Shown here in pieces: positions 1-8,507 of a DNA stretch of 64,000 nt (position 1 is its first letter; each line of letters opens with the position of its first letter). The notes beneath the pieces were generated by a model. The model had not been told where the DNA came from, did no database searches, and saw nothing but the letters and a program-made list of their open reading frames with translations. Location of the stretch: positions 7,767,001 through 7,831,000 of the forward strand of contig CP050890.1 of the NCBI GenBank assembly GCA_016745215.1. Reading direction: 5' to 3'. Source of the stretch: Thiohalocapsa sp. PB-PSB1 (GTDB taxonomy: Bacteria; Pseudomonadota; Gammaproteobacteria; Chromatiales; Chromatiaceae). A program made the position numbers and the translations under genes.

Positions 1-3000
1 CGCACCTGGCCGGTCTCTTCCATTTGCTTCAACACCCGGTACATTGGCCCGAAGCCACCGGGCAGGTTCTCGGCTGCAACCGCCTCACGGCTGACCACGC
101 CGTAGCGTTCCAGTAGGATGTATGCGAGCGCCAGCAACCGCTCGGTCTGGGCCGCGCGCGGGTCGCTGCCCGACAGATTGCTGCCGAGCAGGTCGGTGAC
201 CAGCGACCAGCGCCCGCCGGCCAGCGGATGACTCCGGAAGCGGGCACGACCACGGCGTGGTCGTCGAGCACCGCCGCCGCCCAGGCTGCGCAGCGGCGCA
301 AAGGTGTCGTTGGTGATCAGTCCGCTCCAAACCAGATCCCAGAGTGCCGCTTCGAAGGCAGACTTGCCGGTCGCCGATGAGACGCAGTGACCAGCTCGTT
401 CCAGCACCTGCTGCAATTCCATCAAAAAACAGGCGCCGCGTTGTTGCAGGTGTTCGAGCAGCAGGGCGCGGAGTTCCGCCGCCGGACCATGTTCGATGGA
501 TTCGCCCTCGGACGCGGCAGCGTCTTCGCCGGCTCCCGGCCCTGCTGCGATGACGTTGTCGCGCTGGTACAGCGCGATGCGACCATCCTTGGGACCTGCC
601 GCGCCACGCCCGACCCAGACAACTTGCCCGGTCGCGGCCAGCATGTCCAGATCTTCGCGCCGGTAGCCCGGTACGCGGGCCGGCAGCAGGACGCGATCGA
701 GCAGATTCCAGCTCAGGGTCAGACCCTCGAGCTGAACCACCGCTTCCAGCAAACGGTCCGGACCCTGCAGCCCCTCGCCGATGCCGTGCCAGGCAGGTAA
801 AAAACGCCCCAGGGTGGCGGCGTCCACCGGTGCCACCTCATCGCGGGCACGGGCCAGGGTGCGGCGACGCAGCTGACGCATGACCTCGGCATCGCACCAT
901 TCGAGCTCGGAGCCGAGCGGGCGCATTTCGCCGTAAACCAGCTTGCCCTGGGTCTCCAGCAGCCGCAATACCGGTTCTACCTGAGCCGCCCGCAGATCGA
1001 ACCGATGGGCCACCTGGGCGCTCGGGAACGGCCCATGGGTGCGCGCGTAGCGTTGCAGCAGGTGCTCCAGCGGTGCGTCGGTTGCCGCGAGGAAGCTTTG
1101 CGGAAGTCCCGGTGGCGGCACGCAGCCCAACGCATCGCGGTACAGCCCCGCATCTTCCGCCGCGATCCAACGCTGTTCGCCGGCAATGGAAACCCTGATG
1201 GCGCGTCGTTGCTCCAGCAAGGTTGCTAGCGCTTCTTGCAGGCAAAAGCCCGGTTCCCTGGCAGCAGCAGAGTCGGGCTGAAGGGCGCTGTCGATGCCAT
1301 CGATTTGTCCGATACAGCGTTGCGCGATTTCCTGCTCGGTCAAATCCCCAAGGCGTCGAAGCAGGTCGTGTACCTCGTCGATATCGCGTGCCTGGCGTTC
1401 TGGAACCAAGTGGGCCAATTCCCGCTCCAGCTCGTCGAGCACGGTTGGATCCAGCAGTTCGCGCAGCTCGGTCTGGCCCAACAATTCGGCAAGCAGACCA
1501 CGGTCGAGGGTCAAAGCCTGCGCGCGACGTTCGGCGATCGGCGCGTCCTGCTCATAGATGTATGCGGCGACATAGGCAAACACCAACGAGCGGGCGAAAG
1601 GCGAGGCGGCGCGCGTTTCGACCTCGTGCACACGGATCGAGCGCGCCTGGATGGCCGCGAGTATGTCTTTCAGCCCGGCCAGATCGAACACATCGCTCAG
1701 CGCCTGACGATAGGTCTCCAGCACGATCGGAAAGCCTGGAAAGCGGCGCACAACGGCGAGCAAATTCTGCGCTTTCAGCCGCTGTGCCCAGAGCGGCTGG
1801 CGGCCTCTGGCAGAGCGGCGCGGCATGAGCAATGCCCGACCTGCATTCTCGCGAAACAGGCTGGCGAACAACGCGGTGTCGGCAAGCTGCTCGGTAATGC
1901 GCTCTTCGACTTCTTGCGGTGCTGGCAGCAATTCCGCCAAGTCTGGCAGTTGCTCGCCGTCGGCCAGGCGCAGAACGATGCCGTCGTCGGTGTACATGAC
2001 CTGAATTTCGAAGCCCTCGCGGCGCCCCAGAGACCATTGCAGGGCCATTGCCCAAGGGGCATGAATACGAGCGCCGAACGGAGTCAGGATACAGATTCGC
2101 CAGTCGCCTAGTTCATCCCGGAAACGCTCAATGACGATTTCGCGATCGGTCGGTACCTTGCCGGTGGCCTCGCGCTGCTCCTGGATATACTCGGCCAGAT
2201 TATCCGCGGCTAGGGCATCGAGGGGAGTCTGGCGCAGAATCCAGTCGGCGGCGTTCTGTTTCAACTGCGCCACCTGATGGCAGAAGGCGCCAAGCGCACG
2301 GCCCAGTTCCAGCGGACGGCCGGGTCCATCGCCACGCCAGAAGGGCAGCTTTCCAGGTTCGCCTGGGGCTGGCGAGACGATGACGCGGTCACGGGTGATT
2401 TCCTCGACGCGCCAGGTGGAGGCACCGAGCAGAATGCATTCGCCAGAGCGTGTCTCGAACACCATCTCCTCGTCGAGTTCGCCAATCCGCGGTCCATCGG
2501 AACCCAGATGCACCGCATAGTTGCCGCGGTCCGGGATGGTGCCAGCGTTCAGACGGGTGATCATCGGCGCGCCCTTGCGTGCGCTCAGGATATCCTTGCT
2601 GCGGTCCCAGGATAACAGCGGCCTGAGCTGGGCGAAGTCGCTGGATGGGAACTGCCCAGAGAGCATCTCCAGCACCGATTCCAGTGCGTTACGGCCAAGT
2701 TTGCGATAGGGGCCTGCACGCTGGACCATTTGCTGTATGTCATCGACAGCGCGCGCAGCGCTGACACAGTGGGCGGCGATTTGCTGGGCCAGCACATCCA
2801 ACGCATTGCGTGGCATGCGAAATGGCTCCAGCTCGCCTTGCAGCATGCGCGCACCGATCACTGCACATTCGAGCAGATCGCCGCGGAACTTGGGGAAAAT
2901 GACGCCGCTGCTGAGCTCGCCGACGCCGTGCCCGGCGCGTCCGACCCGTTGTAATCCGCGTGCCACTGAGCCCGGCGACTCCACCAGCAGCACCTGATCC

Positions 3001-4400
3001 ACGCCGCCCATATCAATACCCATCTCCAACGAGCTGGTGGCAACGATGGCCTTTAGCGTACCGCGCTTGAGACCATCTTCGATCTCGGCGCGTTGCTCGT
3101 GACTGACGCTGCCGTGGTGGGCGCGCACCAGATCCAGCGCGGGCGGCTGGTCGTGCTCGGTCGGTCGGGATTCGGCGCGCTCTATTGACGGTGGCACGGC
3201 AATGTCCGAAGGCAGCCCATCGGCAGCGTGCGGAAGCGGATGAAGCCTGCCTGCGTGCAGCGGCTTGGCAGATTGCGACTCTTGTTCCGTGCCGGCTTGG
3301 CGCTCGGCCGCTGCCTCGTTGAGTCGTCGGCAAAGCCGCTCGCAAAGGCCACGGCTATTGACAAAGATAATGGTGGAGCGATGTGTCAGGATCTCGTCCA
3401 ATAAGGCCGGATAGATCGCCGGCCAGATGCCCTTCTCGGTGGGCGGCCGAGCCACCTCGCGAGCGTACAATTCACCTAGAATAGGACCACCGGCAGGTGT
3501 CTGGTCCGGCGTCTGTTGCGGTTCCTGGTTGCGCGCCGGCGGCACGCTGACCCGCAGATTCAGCCGTGGCGGCGCCGCGGCGTCGACGATCTCGACCTTG
3601 CGATCCCCGCCGAGCCAAAGTGCGGCTTCGGCCAACGGCTGTACCGTGGCCGACAGACCGATGCGCTGTGGGTCGCGTTCGCACAGCAGCGTCAGGCGCT
3701 CCAGCGACAATGCCAGATGAGCGCCACGCTTGGTGGCGGCCAGAGCGTGCACCTCATCAATAATCAGGGTATGCACCGAGGCGAGGGTTCGTGCAGCCTT
3801 GGAGCCCAATAACAGGTAGAGGGATTCCGGCGTCGTGACTAGAATCTCGGCGGGCTCTTTCAGCTGTTGTTGGCGCTCGCGAGCCGAGGTATCGCCAGTG
3901 CGGATCGCAACCCGTGGCATTGTAAATGGTTCGCCAAGCCTTGCCGCCGAGCGGGCAATGCCGGCCAGCGGTGCACGCAGATTGCGTTCGATATCGTACA
4001 CCAGCGCCTTTAACGGGGAGATGTACAGGATCTGCACACCAGGTTGAATGTCGGGTGAGCTCTGTTGCTGGCCCATATCCTGCCGATTCGGGGCAGATCG
4101 CCCCGCGTGCTGATGCGATAATTGGTCGATGGACCACAGGAACGCCGCCAGTGTTTTGCCGCTGCCGGTGGGCGCGGTGATCAACACATGGCGACCGCTG
4201 GCGATGACCGGCCAGCCGGCGCTCTGGGCTGCGGTTGGACCGCTGAAATTCTGCTGGAACCAGCGGCGGGTGGCGGGGTTGAATTTGTTCATCAGCCCGA
4301 AATGGAGCTTGGCAAGCGAACTGGAAGCATCCAGCGTAAACTCGCCGGTATCGTTCAGACGAGTCAGCCTCAGACCTTTCCATGTCGAATCACGGAGCAT
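1..4400 (-). CDS. lhr: Lhr-like ATP-dependent DNA/RNA helicase (C-terminus cut by window edge)
   Basis: This frame is open from an ATG at 4400 to the left edge, giving about 1,466 codons. It shows a superfamily-2 helicase core: a Walker A motif APTGSGKT near residue 78, DEVH near 213, an SATVQP motif III near 252, a helicase-C region starting around RAHHGSVS near 424 and a motif VI QRVGRAGHG near 480. The long region after the core matches the layout of large Lhr-type helicases (usually about 1,450-1,550 residues), so probably under 100 residues are missing. The family is 3'-5' translocating and linked to DNA repair. A more conservative start is the ATG at 4292 (MNKFNPATRRWF), which is where family alignments normally begin and would leave 114 bp of shared promoter with the divergent sirtuin. 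About 50 poorly conserved residues sit between the two core halves. Confidence 0.93.
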   Translation of the reverse strand, partial: MLRDSTWKGLRLTRLNDTGEFTLDASSSLAKLHFGLMNKFNPATRRWFQQNFSGPTAAQSAGWPVIASGRHVLITAPTGSGKTLAAFLWSIDQLSHQHAGRSAPNRQDMGQQQSSPDIQPGVQILYISPLKALVYDIERNLRAPLAGIARSAARLGEPFTMPRVAIRTGDTSARERQQQLKEPAEILVTTPESLYLLLGSKAARTLASVHTLIIDEVHALAATKRGAHLALSLERLTLLCERDPQRIGLSATVQPLAEAALWLGGDRKVEIVDAAAPPRLNLRVSVPPARNQEPQQTPDQTPAGGPILGELYAREVARPPTEKGIWPAIYPALLDEILTHRSTIIFVNSRGLCERLCRRLNEAAAERQAGTEQESQSAKPLHAGRLHPLPHAADGLPSDIAVPPSIERAESRPTEHDQPPALDLVRAHHGSVSHEQRAEIEDGLKRGTLKAIVATSSLEMGIDMGGVDQVLLVESPGSVARGLQRVGRAGHGVGELSSGVIFPKFRGDLLECAVIGARMLQGELEPFRMPRNALDVLAQQIAAHCVSAARAVDDIQQMVQRAGPYRKLGRNALESVLEMLSGQFPSSDFAQLRPLLSWDRSKDILSARKGAPMITRLNAGTIPDRGNYAVHLGSDGPRIGELDEEMVFETRSGECILLGASTWRVEEITRDRVIVSPAPGEPGKLPFWRGDGPGRPLELGRALGAFCHQVAQLKQNAADWILRQTPLDALAADNLAEYIQEQREATGKVPTDREIVIERFRDELGDWRICILTPFGARIHAPWAMALQWSLGRREGFEIQVMYTDDGIVLRLADGEQLPDLAELLPAPQEVEERITEQLADTALFASLFRENAGRALLMPRRSARGRQPLWAQRLKAQNLLAVVRRFPGFPIVLETYRQALSDVFDLAGLKDILAAIQARSIRVHEVETRAASPFARSLVFAYVAAYIYEQDAPIAERRAQALTLDRGLLAELLGQTELRELLDPTVLDELERELAHLVPERQARDIDEVHDLLRRLGDLTEQEIAQRCIGQIDGIDSALQPDSAAAREPGFCLQEALATLLEQRRAIRVSIAGEQRWIAAEDAGLYRDALGCVPPPGLPQSFLAATDAPLEHLLQRYARTHGPFPSAQVAHRFDLRAAQVEPVLRLLETQGKLVYGEMRPLGSELEWCDAEVMRQLRRRTLARARDEVAPVDAATLGRFLPAWHGIGEGLQGPDRLLEAVVQLEGLTLSWNLLDRVLLPARVPGYRREDLDMLAATGQVVWVGRGAAGPKDGRIALYQRDNVIAAGPGAGEDAAASEGESIEHGPAAELRALLLEHLQQRGACFLMELQQVLERAGHCVSSATGKSAFEAALWDLVWSGLITNDTFAPLRSLGGGGARRPRRGRARFRSHPLAGGRWSLVTDLLGSNLSGSDPRAAQTERLLALAYILLERYGVVSREAVAAENLPGGFGPMYRVLKQMEETGQV

Positions 4401-4406
4401 ACAAGC

Positions 4407-5171
4407 ATGCTGTTTCCGCCAACATTGCCCAGCCAGCTGCGCCAGACCCGTCATCTGGTGGTGTTTACTGGTGCCGGGGTCTCGCAGGAAAGTGGTATTC
4501 CCACTTTCCGCGATGCATTGACCGGCTTGTGGGCGCAATTCGATGCCGAGCAACTGGCCACGCCCGAAGCATTTGCCGCCGATCCAGAATTGGTCTGGGG
4601 TTGGTATGAATGGCGTCGGGGCCTTGTATTGCGAAAAGAACCCAACGCGGCGCATCGCGCGATCGCCGAGCTGGCGCAAAAAGTACCGCGCCTGACGCTA
4701 ATCACACAGAACGTCGATGGGTTGCACGAGCGCGCCGGCAGTCGCGACCCTCTATCGCTGCATGGCAGTCTGCATCGGCCTTACTGCAGCACCTGCGGCC
4801 GTAGGCATCGTCTTCCCGATGGTTTGCCGGACCTGGTGGAAGGTGGCGCCCGATTGCCACCGCCGGAATGCAGCGCCTGTGGCGGGCTCGTCCGCCCGGG
4901 TGTTGTCTGGTTTGGCGAAGCGCTACCCGGCGCGGCTTGGGAACAGGCAGAAGCAGCCGTCTGCGAATGTGATCTATTATTCAGCGTGGGCACGTCATCG
5001 CTGGTTTATCCCGCGGCCCAGCTTCCTCATCAGGCAGCGCAGAGCGGGGCTCAGGTGGTGCAGATCAATCCCGCGTCAACCTCGCTGGACAGCGTCTGTG
5101 CGTTCAATGTGCGCGGTAGCGCGGCTCAGGTTCTACCGGAGTTGGTGGCATGCGCCTGGCCTGCCGTTTGA
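4407..5171 (+). CDS. cobB: NAD-dependent protein deacylase, sirtuin (CobB/SIRT5-like)
   Basis: A 254-residue Sir2 protein. The sequence shows the NAD-binding GAGVSQESGIPTFRD motif near residue 21, TQNVDGLHERAG near 100, the catalytic His in LHGS near 118, two zinc Cys pairs (CSTC near 126 and CSAC near 155) and GTSSLVYPA near the end. The segment YEWR near residue 67 is the Y-x-x-R pair that in class III sirtuins (SIRT5, CobB) reads acidic acyl groups, so desuccinylase as well as deacetylase activity is expected. This is knowledge of the family, not shown here. The start is chosen because a CGGAG Shine-Dalgarno-like sequence precedes it. It is transcribed divergently from the helicase with only 6 bp between the annotated starts. 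Confidence 0.93.
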   Translation: MLFPPTLPSQLRQTRHLVVFTGAGVSQESGIPTFRDALTGLWAQFDAEQLATPEAFAADPELVWGWYEWRRGLVLRKEPNAAHRAIAELAQKVPRLTLITQNVDGLHERAGSRDPLSLHGSLHRPYCSTCGRRHRLPDGLPDLVEGGARLPPPECSACGGLVRPGVVWFGEALPGAAWEQAEAAVCECDLLFSVGTSSLVYPAAQLPHQAAQSGAQVVQINPASTSLDSVCAFNVRGSAAQVLPELVACAWPAV

Positions 5172-5489
5172 AAGATCGTATGCAGCATGTTGCGCCCAGG
5201 GGGCGAAGGATGCGTTGCCGAAGAGCTTGTCTAGGGTGTGCATACCAGGGTGCCAAGGTAGGCGGGTGCTGCCTGCGTAGCATGTTCAGCTATTCAACCA
5301 GGATGAAGTTTGATTCCATCCGTTATCTGCGGCTGGAGCGATGTTTGTACCTGTTTCGAGCTGTTTTGCCTGGTATCGAGAACCGAATCAGGCCTGTATA
5401 CTGTTCATTCGGTATCCGCATCAGGTGTTCAGGTGATTGCCGGATTATGCGTAGGACAAGATTTTCATAATTATCTGTGGATTGGCTTC
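5172..5489. other. Intergenic region without a recognisable gene
   Basis: This 318-bp gap between the sirtuin and the GNAT gene has no convincing coding frame. It contains one copy of a 26-bp sequence that recurs at 36680-36705. Confidence 0.6.
5191..5216. repeat. 26-bp dispersed repeat, copy 1
   Basis: The sequence GCGCCCAGGGGGCGAAGGAT and its flanks match 36680-36705 at 25 of 26 positions. Both copies lie in intergenic DNA just beyond a gene end. Function is unknown. Confidence 0.6.
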
Positions 5490-6416
5490 ATGTACGACAT
5501 TCGCCGTTATCGACCAGGAGACGAGAACGCCATTCGCATGCTGTTCCAGCGCGTTTTTGGTGCGGAGTTGACTTCGGAACAATGGACATGGAAATACAAG
5601 AATTCGCTTGCCCATCATGCCCTTCCGATGGTTGCCACAGGGCCCTCTGGTGAACTGGTGGCTCATGCCGGCGTGCTCTATCTGGAAGGTCAATATCAGG
5701 GCGAGCGAATTCCGTTTTTGCAGATCTGCGACGTGATGGTAGCGCAAGAAGCCCGCGGTCAGTTAGGCAATAAAAATCTGTTTACCAGGCTTGTTCGGAA
5801 ATTGTTCGAGCAACTGTATGCGCAGTTTCCGAATGCCTTCAACTATGGTTTTCCGGGGCGCCGTCCTTTTCTGCTGGGTGGCTATGCCCGAGCTTATGGT
5901 CTCGTGGAGCATGCGCGGGAAACGGCCTTGCAGGCTTTGCGTCCGAATCCCTGGTTGAGAGTCGAGCGATCAGTGCTGGTCAGCAGCGACCTTGACAGGC
6001 TTTGGCAGCGATTTCGAAAGCACTTTGCATTGTGCCTACGGCGAGATCAGGCCTATGTTCACTGGCGCTATGCCGAGCACCCGACCATCGACTACCATCG
6101 AGTCCGTTTTTTGATCTGGGGGCGGATCGTGGGTTGGGCTGTTCTGCACACCAAGGCCGAGAGAACCGAGGTCGTCGATCTTTTCTGTCATCCCAGGCGG
6201 CTTCGGCAACTGCTTTCGGCACTCGCCTATTGGCTGAACATCGAAAAGTACCCGCCGGCATTCGTCTTGCTTTCCGATCGATGGCGACAAACCATTGCTG
6301 GCGAGAGCCAGGAGACCGAATTGATCACCGCCAGCGCGACCTGGAAATTTTCATTTCCCACGGACGAGGTACGCCAGAGTCTCTTTTACACCATGGGCGA
6401 TGTAGATATCTTTTGA
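5490..6416 (+). CDS. GNAT-family N-acyltransferase, polysaccharide-locus type
   Basis: A 308-residue protein beginning MYDIRRYRPGDENAIRMLF, a typical GNAT N-terminus in which the first strand and helix recruit the acyl donor. The middle part (QICDVMVAQEARGQLGNKNLF) fits the acetyl-CoA binding loop region. It resembles the large GNAT proteins found in exopolysaccharide and exosortase gene clusters. An upstream in-frame ATG at 5310 would add 60 residues with no GNAT similarity, so the internal ATG is preferred. It runs convergently with the PIG-L deacetylase 8 bp away, and the surrounding genes suggest acylation of an amino sugar or glycolipid. The exact substrate cannot be read from the sequence. 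Confidence 0.7.
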   Translation: MYDIRRYRPGDENAIRMLFQRVFGAELTSEQWTWKYKNSLAHHALPMVATGPSGELVAHAGVLYLEGQYQGERIPFLQICDVMVAQEARGQLGNKNLFTRLVRKLFEQLYAQFPNAFNYGFPGRRPFLLGGYARAYGLVEHARETALQALRPNPWLRVERSVLVSSDLDRLWQRFRKHFALCLRRDQAYVHWRYAEHPTIDYHRVRFLIWGRIVGWAVLHTKAERTEVVDLFCHPRRLRQLLSALAYWLNIEKYPPAFVLLSDRWRQTIAGESQETELITASATWKFSFPTDEVRQSLFYTMGDVDIF

Positions 6417-6424
6417 TTACCTGA

Positions 6425-7345
6425 TTACCGTTTCAAGAAAAGGCCCAGTTTACCGAATGCTTGCCAGCCAATGCGTATCTTTCGTAGCGGAGACGTGATT
6501 CGCCAGGAGCGCGATTGGGTCATGCTCGCGAGGTCTTGTCGCAATTGTGTCAACTCATGCTCCATGACCGTCAATCGCTTGCAGAGATCGGCCATACCTG
6601 CATCCAGATCCCTCCGGCCTAGGCGCGGCAAGCCTGTCAAACGCATCAGGTTCGCGTCGGCGCATAGTTGGCTGGAGTCGACTACAAAGAATCCCTCGGC
6701 ATGGGTTACGGTCGGCGGTAGTGTATAGCTGCGAAACCGATTCAGGCCGTCGTTTTGCAAATCGTAGTTCTGAACGGAAAGCTGTGACGAAAAGCAAGCA
6801 ATGGCACGGCGCTTGGTTGCGATATGATGGCTGATGTCCAGCAAACGGTTGGGATAGAGCGGTTGGCCAACCTCGTAAAAGCAAAAATCGATGCGACGAT
6901 CGATACGCTCGGCAACTGCCAGGCAAGCCAGGGCGAGATTGCGGTGATCCGGGTGGATCTCTAGCGGTGACGGAATAAACGCCGTTTGATAGTTATTTTC
7001 CATCACCAGCGTTGCGATACGGTCGATTAGATTGGCGTCGGGCAATAAGCCTCGGTCCGGATAGTTCCAGAACTCTGGCTGACCATACCCAAGCATGCGT
7101 GCGGCAGCCATGGCCTCGTTGGCCCGGATTATCCGCGCGGTGCTAGGTGATAATTCAGGGTCAGGGATTCCCTTGCTGCCATCAGTGACGATGATCACGT
7201 CCACGGGATGCCCTGCCTCGACGTGCGCAAGAATGGCGCCGCCGCATCCCAGCACTTCATCATCCGGGTGCGGCGCCAGCACCAAAATTGGCGGCGTGCC
7301 AAGCGTCGCCATCGCGGCGTACGGGATCAAATCGGATTCGTTCAC
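6425..7345 (-). CDS. PIG-L family N-acetylglucosaminyl deacetylase with C-terminal coiled coil
   Basis: A 306-residue protein with the zinc motif APHPDDE at residues 25-30 and the second motif HPDHRN near 133, both diagnostic of LmbE/PIG-L deacetylases, which remove acetyl groups from GlcNAc-containing lipids or small glycosides. A heptad-rich stretch near 265-285 is followed by SRSWRITSPLRKI, a short motif often found at the ends of proteins in polysaccharide clusters. The start codon is GTG at 7345 and its first base is the last base of the upstream gene's TAG stop (TAGTG), so the two genes are translationally coupled. With the glycosyltransferase next door it probably edits a sugar after transfer. 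Confidence 0.88.
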   Translation of the reverse strand: MNESDLIPYAAMATLGTPPILVLAPHPDDEVLGCGGAILAHVEAGHPVDVIIVTDGSKGIPDPELSPSTARIIRANEAMAAARMLGYGQPEFWNYPDRGLLPDANLIDRIATLVMENNYQTAFIPSPLEIHPDHRNLALACLAVAERIDRRIDFCFYEVGQPLYPNRLLDISHHIATKRRAIACFSSQLSVQNYDLQNDGLNRFRSYTLPPTVTHAEGFFVVDSSQLCADANLMRLTGLPRLGRRDLDAGMADLCKRLTVMEHELTQLRQDLASMTQSRSWRITSPLRKIRIGWQAFGKLGLFLKR

Positions 7346-8502
7346 TATGCCCCGCGCTCAGGGACGAGCGCGCTCAGAACAGCTTGATAGGACGAGACCA
7401 TGCGTTCGACCGACAACTCATCCGCGCGTTGCTTGCCGGCTTCTGTCAGCTCTACTCGGCGCTCGTCATCTGCCAACAGCTGGACGATCGCGGTGGCCAA
7501 TGCATTCGGGTCCGCGGGTGGGACCAGCACACCACAGGCGCCGTCGGCCAATACGTCTCTGGGTCCGTGCGGACAGTCGGTCGCCACAACCGGGGTGCCG
7601 CAGGCCATGGCCTCCAGCATGGCATAACCGAAACCCTCGAACTGACAGGTATGCACATACAGGTCGGCTTTATGGATGTAGGGATAGACATTTTGCCGAT
7701 GGCCAACAAAGACCACGTGATCGGTAAGCCCGGATTCCGCGACCTGCTGTTCCAGATTTGCCCGTTCCGGCCCGTCTCCGACCACGACCAGGGTGCAGGC
7801 CCGAGTTCGCTGCACCAGGCGCATGGCATGAATCAACAGTTCTAGTTCTTTCTCGACGGATAGTCTCGCGGCAACGCAAAGCAGGGGCAATGCGCTATCC
7901 AGCGATTCAAGCCCGGTTGCCGGGGAGAGAGAGGCCGAGCGAACCGCCGCGGCGTCGATGCCATTTGGAATGACAATGGTCCTATCCCTGGGTGCCCCGA
8001 AGTGCGTGCAGGTGTCATCAGCGGTGCCCTGTGAAGGAACCAGGATTCGGTCCGCCAAGCGCGAGGTGTCAGCAATCGTATGGCGCAAAAATGCAATGCG
8101 TTCGGTGCCCTGTTCATATCGGCTAAGGTATTCCGACGTAGGACCACGGAAACTGGCGATGGTCTTGGTGCTCAAACCAGCATTGGCCGTGGCCTTCACA
8201 ACCAATGCCGCCGAATAGTGCATCATACCGAGCGCAACATCGGCACCGGCCTCGCCGAGCAATCGTGCGGTTGCCTCGATATCCTGTTCCAAGGATTCCG
8301 GCGAGACAAAATAGCCATGGCGAATCAGATTAGCCGTGTTCACATAGTCGTCGTAAGCGACCGGCATCAGATCGCGCAAGGCGTCCGGGGCGGCGAAGCT
8401 GATGCGTTGGACAACAGATCGGTCCAGCATCTCGAGCAGATTGCGTGTCGTTCGCTCGGCGCCGCCAAAAACGGAAGCCTGATGCAGGATCAACAGGTGC
8501 AT
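7345..8502 (-). CDS. Glycosyltransferase family 4 (GT-B fold)
   Basis: A 385-residue protein. Its N-terminus has HQASVFGGAERTTRNL, the glycine-rich acceptor-side loop of GT4 enzymes. The C-terminal half has PNGID, a VGDGPERANLE segment and EGFGYAMLEAMACGTPVVATD, which is the E-x7-E nucleotide-sugar binding motif. It transfers a sugar with retention of configuration onto a lipid- or polysaccharide-linked acceptor at the cytoplasmic side. It overlaps the PIG-L gene by one base and lies 5 bp after the Asp-box gene, so the three genes probably form one transcript. Donor and acceptor are unknown. Confidence 0.9.
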   Translation of the reverse strand: MHLLILHQASVFGGAERTTRNLLEMLDRSVVQRISFAAPDALRDLMPVAYDDYVNTANLIRHGYFVSPESLEQDIEATARLLGEAGADVALGMMHYSAALVVKATANAGLSTKTIASFRGPTSEYLSRYEQGTERIAFLRHTIADTSRLADRILVPSQGTADDTCTHFGAPRDRTIVIPNGIDAAAVRSASLSPATGLESLDSALPLLCVAARLSVEKELELLIHAMRLVQRTRACTLVVVGDGPERANLEQQVAESGLTDHVVFVGHRQNVYPYIHKADLYVHTCQFEGFGYAMLEAMACGTPVVATDCPHGPRDVLADGACGVLVPPADPNALATAIVQLLADDERRVELTEAGKQRADELSVERMVSSYQAVLSALVPERGA

Positions 8503-8507
8503 TGCGA

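Noticed and set aside
4122..4406. Longer sirtuin start at 4122
   Set aside because: It would run through the helicase gene in antisense and adds residues with no sirtuin similarity.
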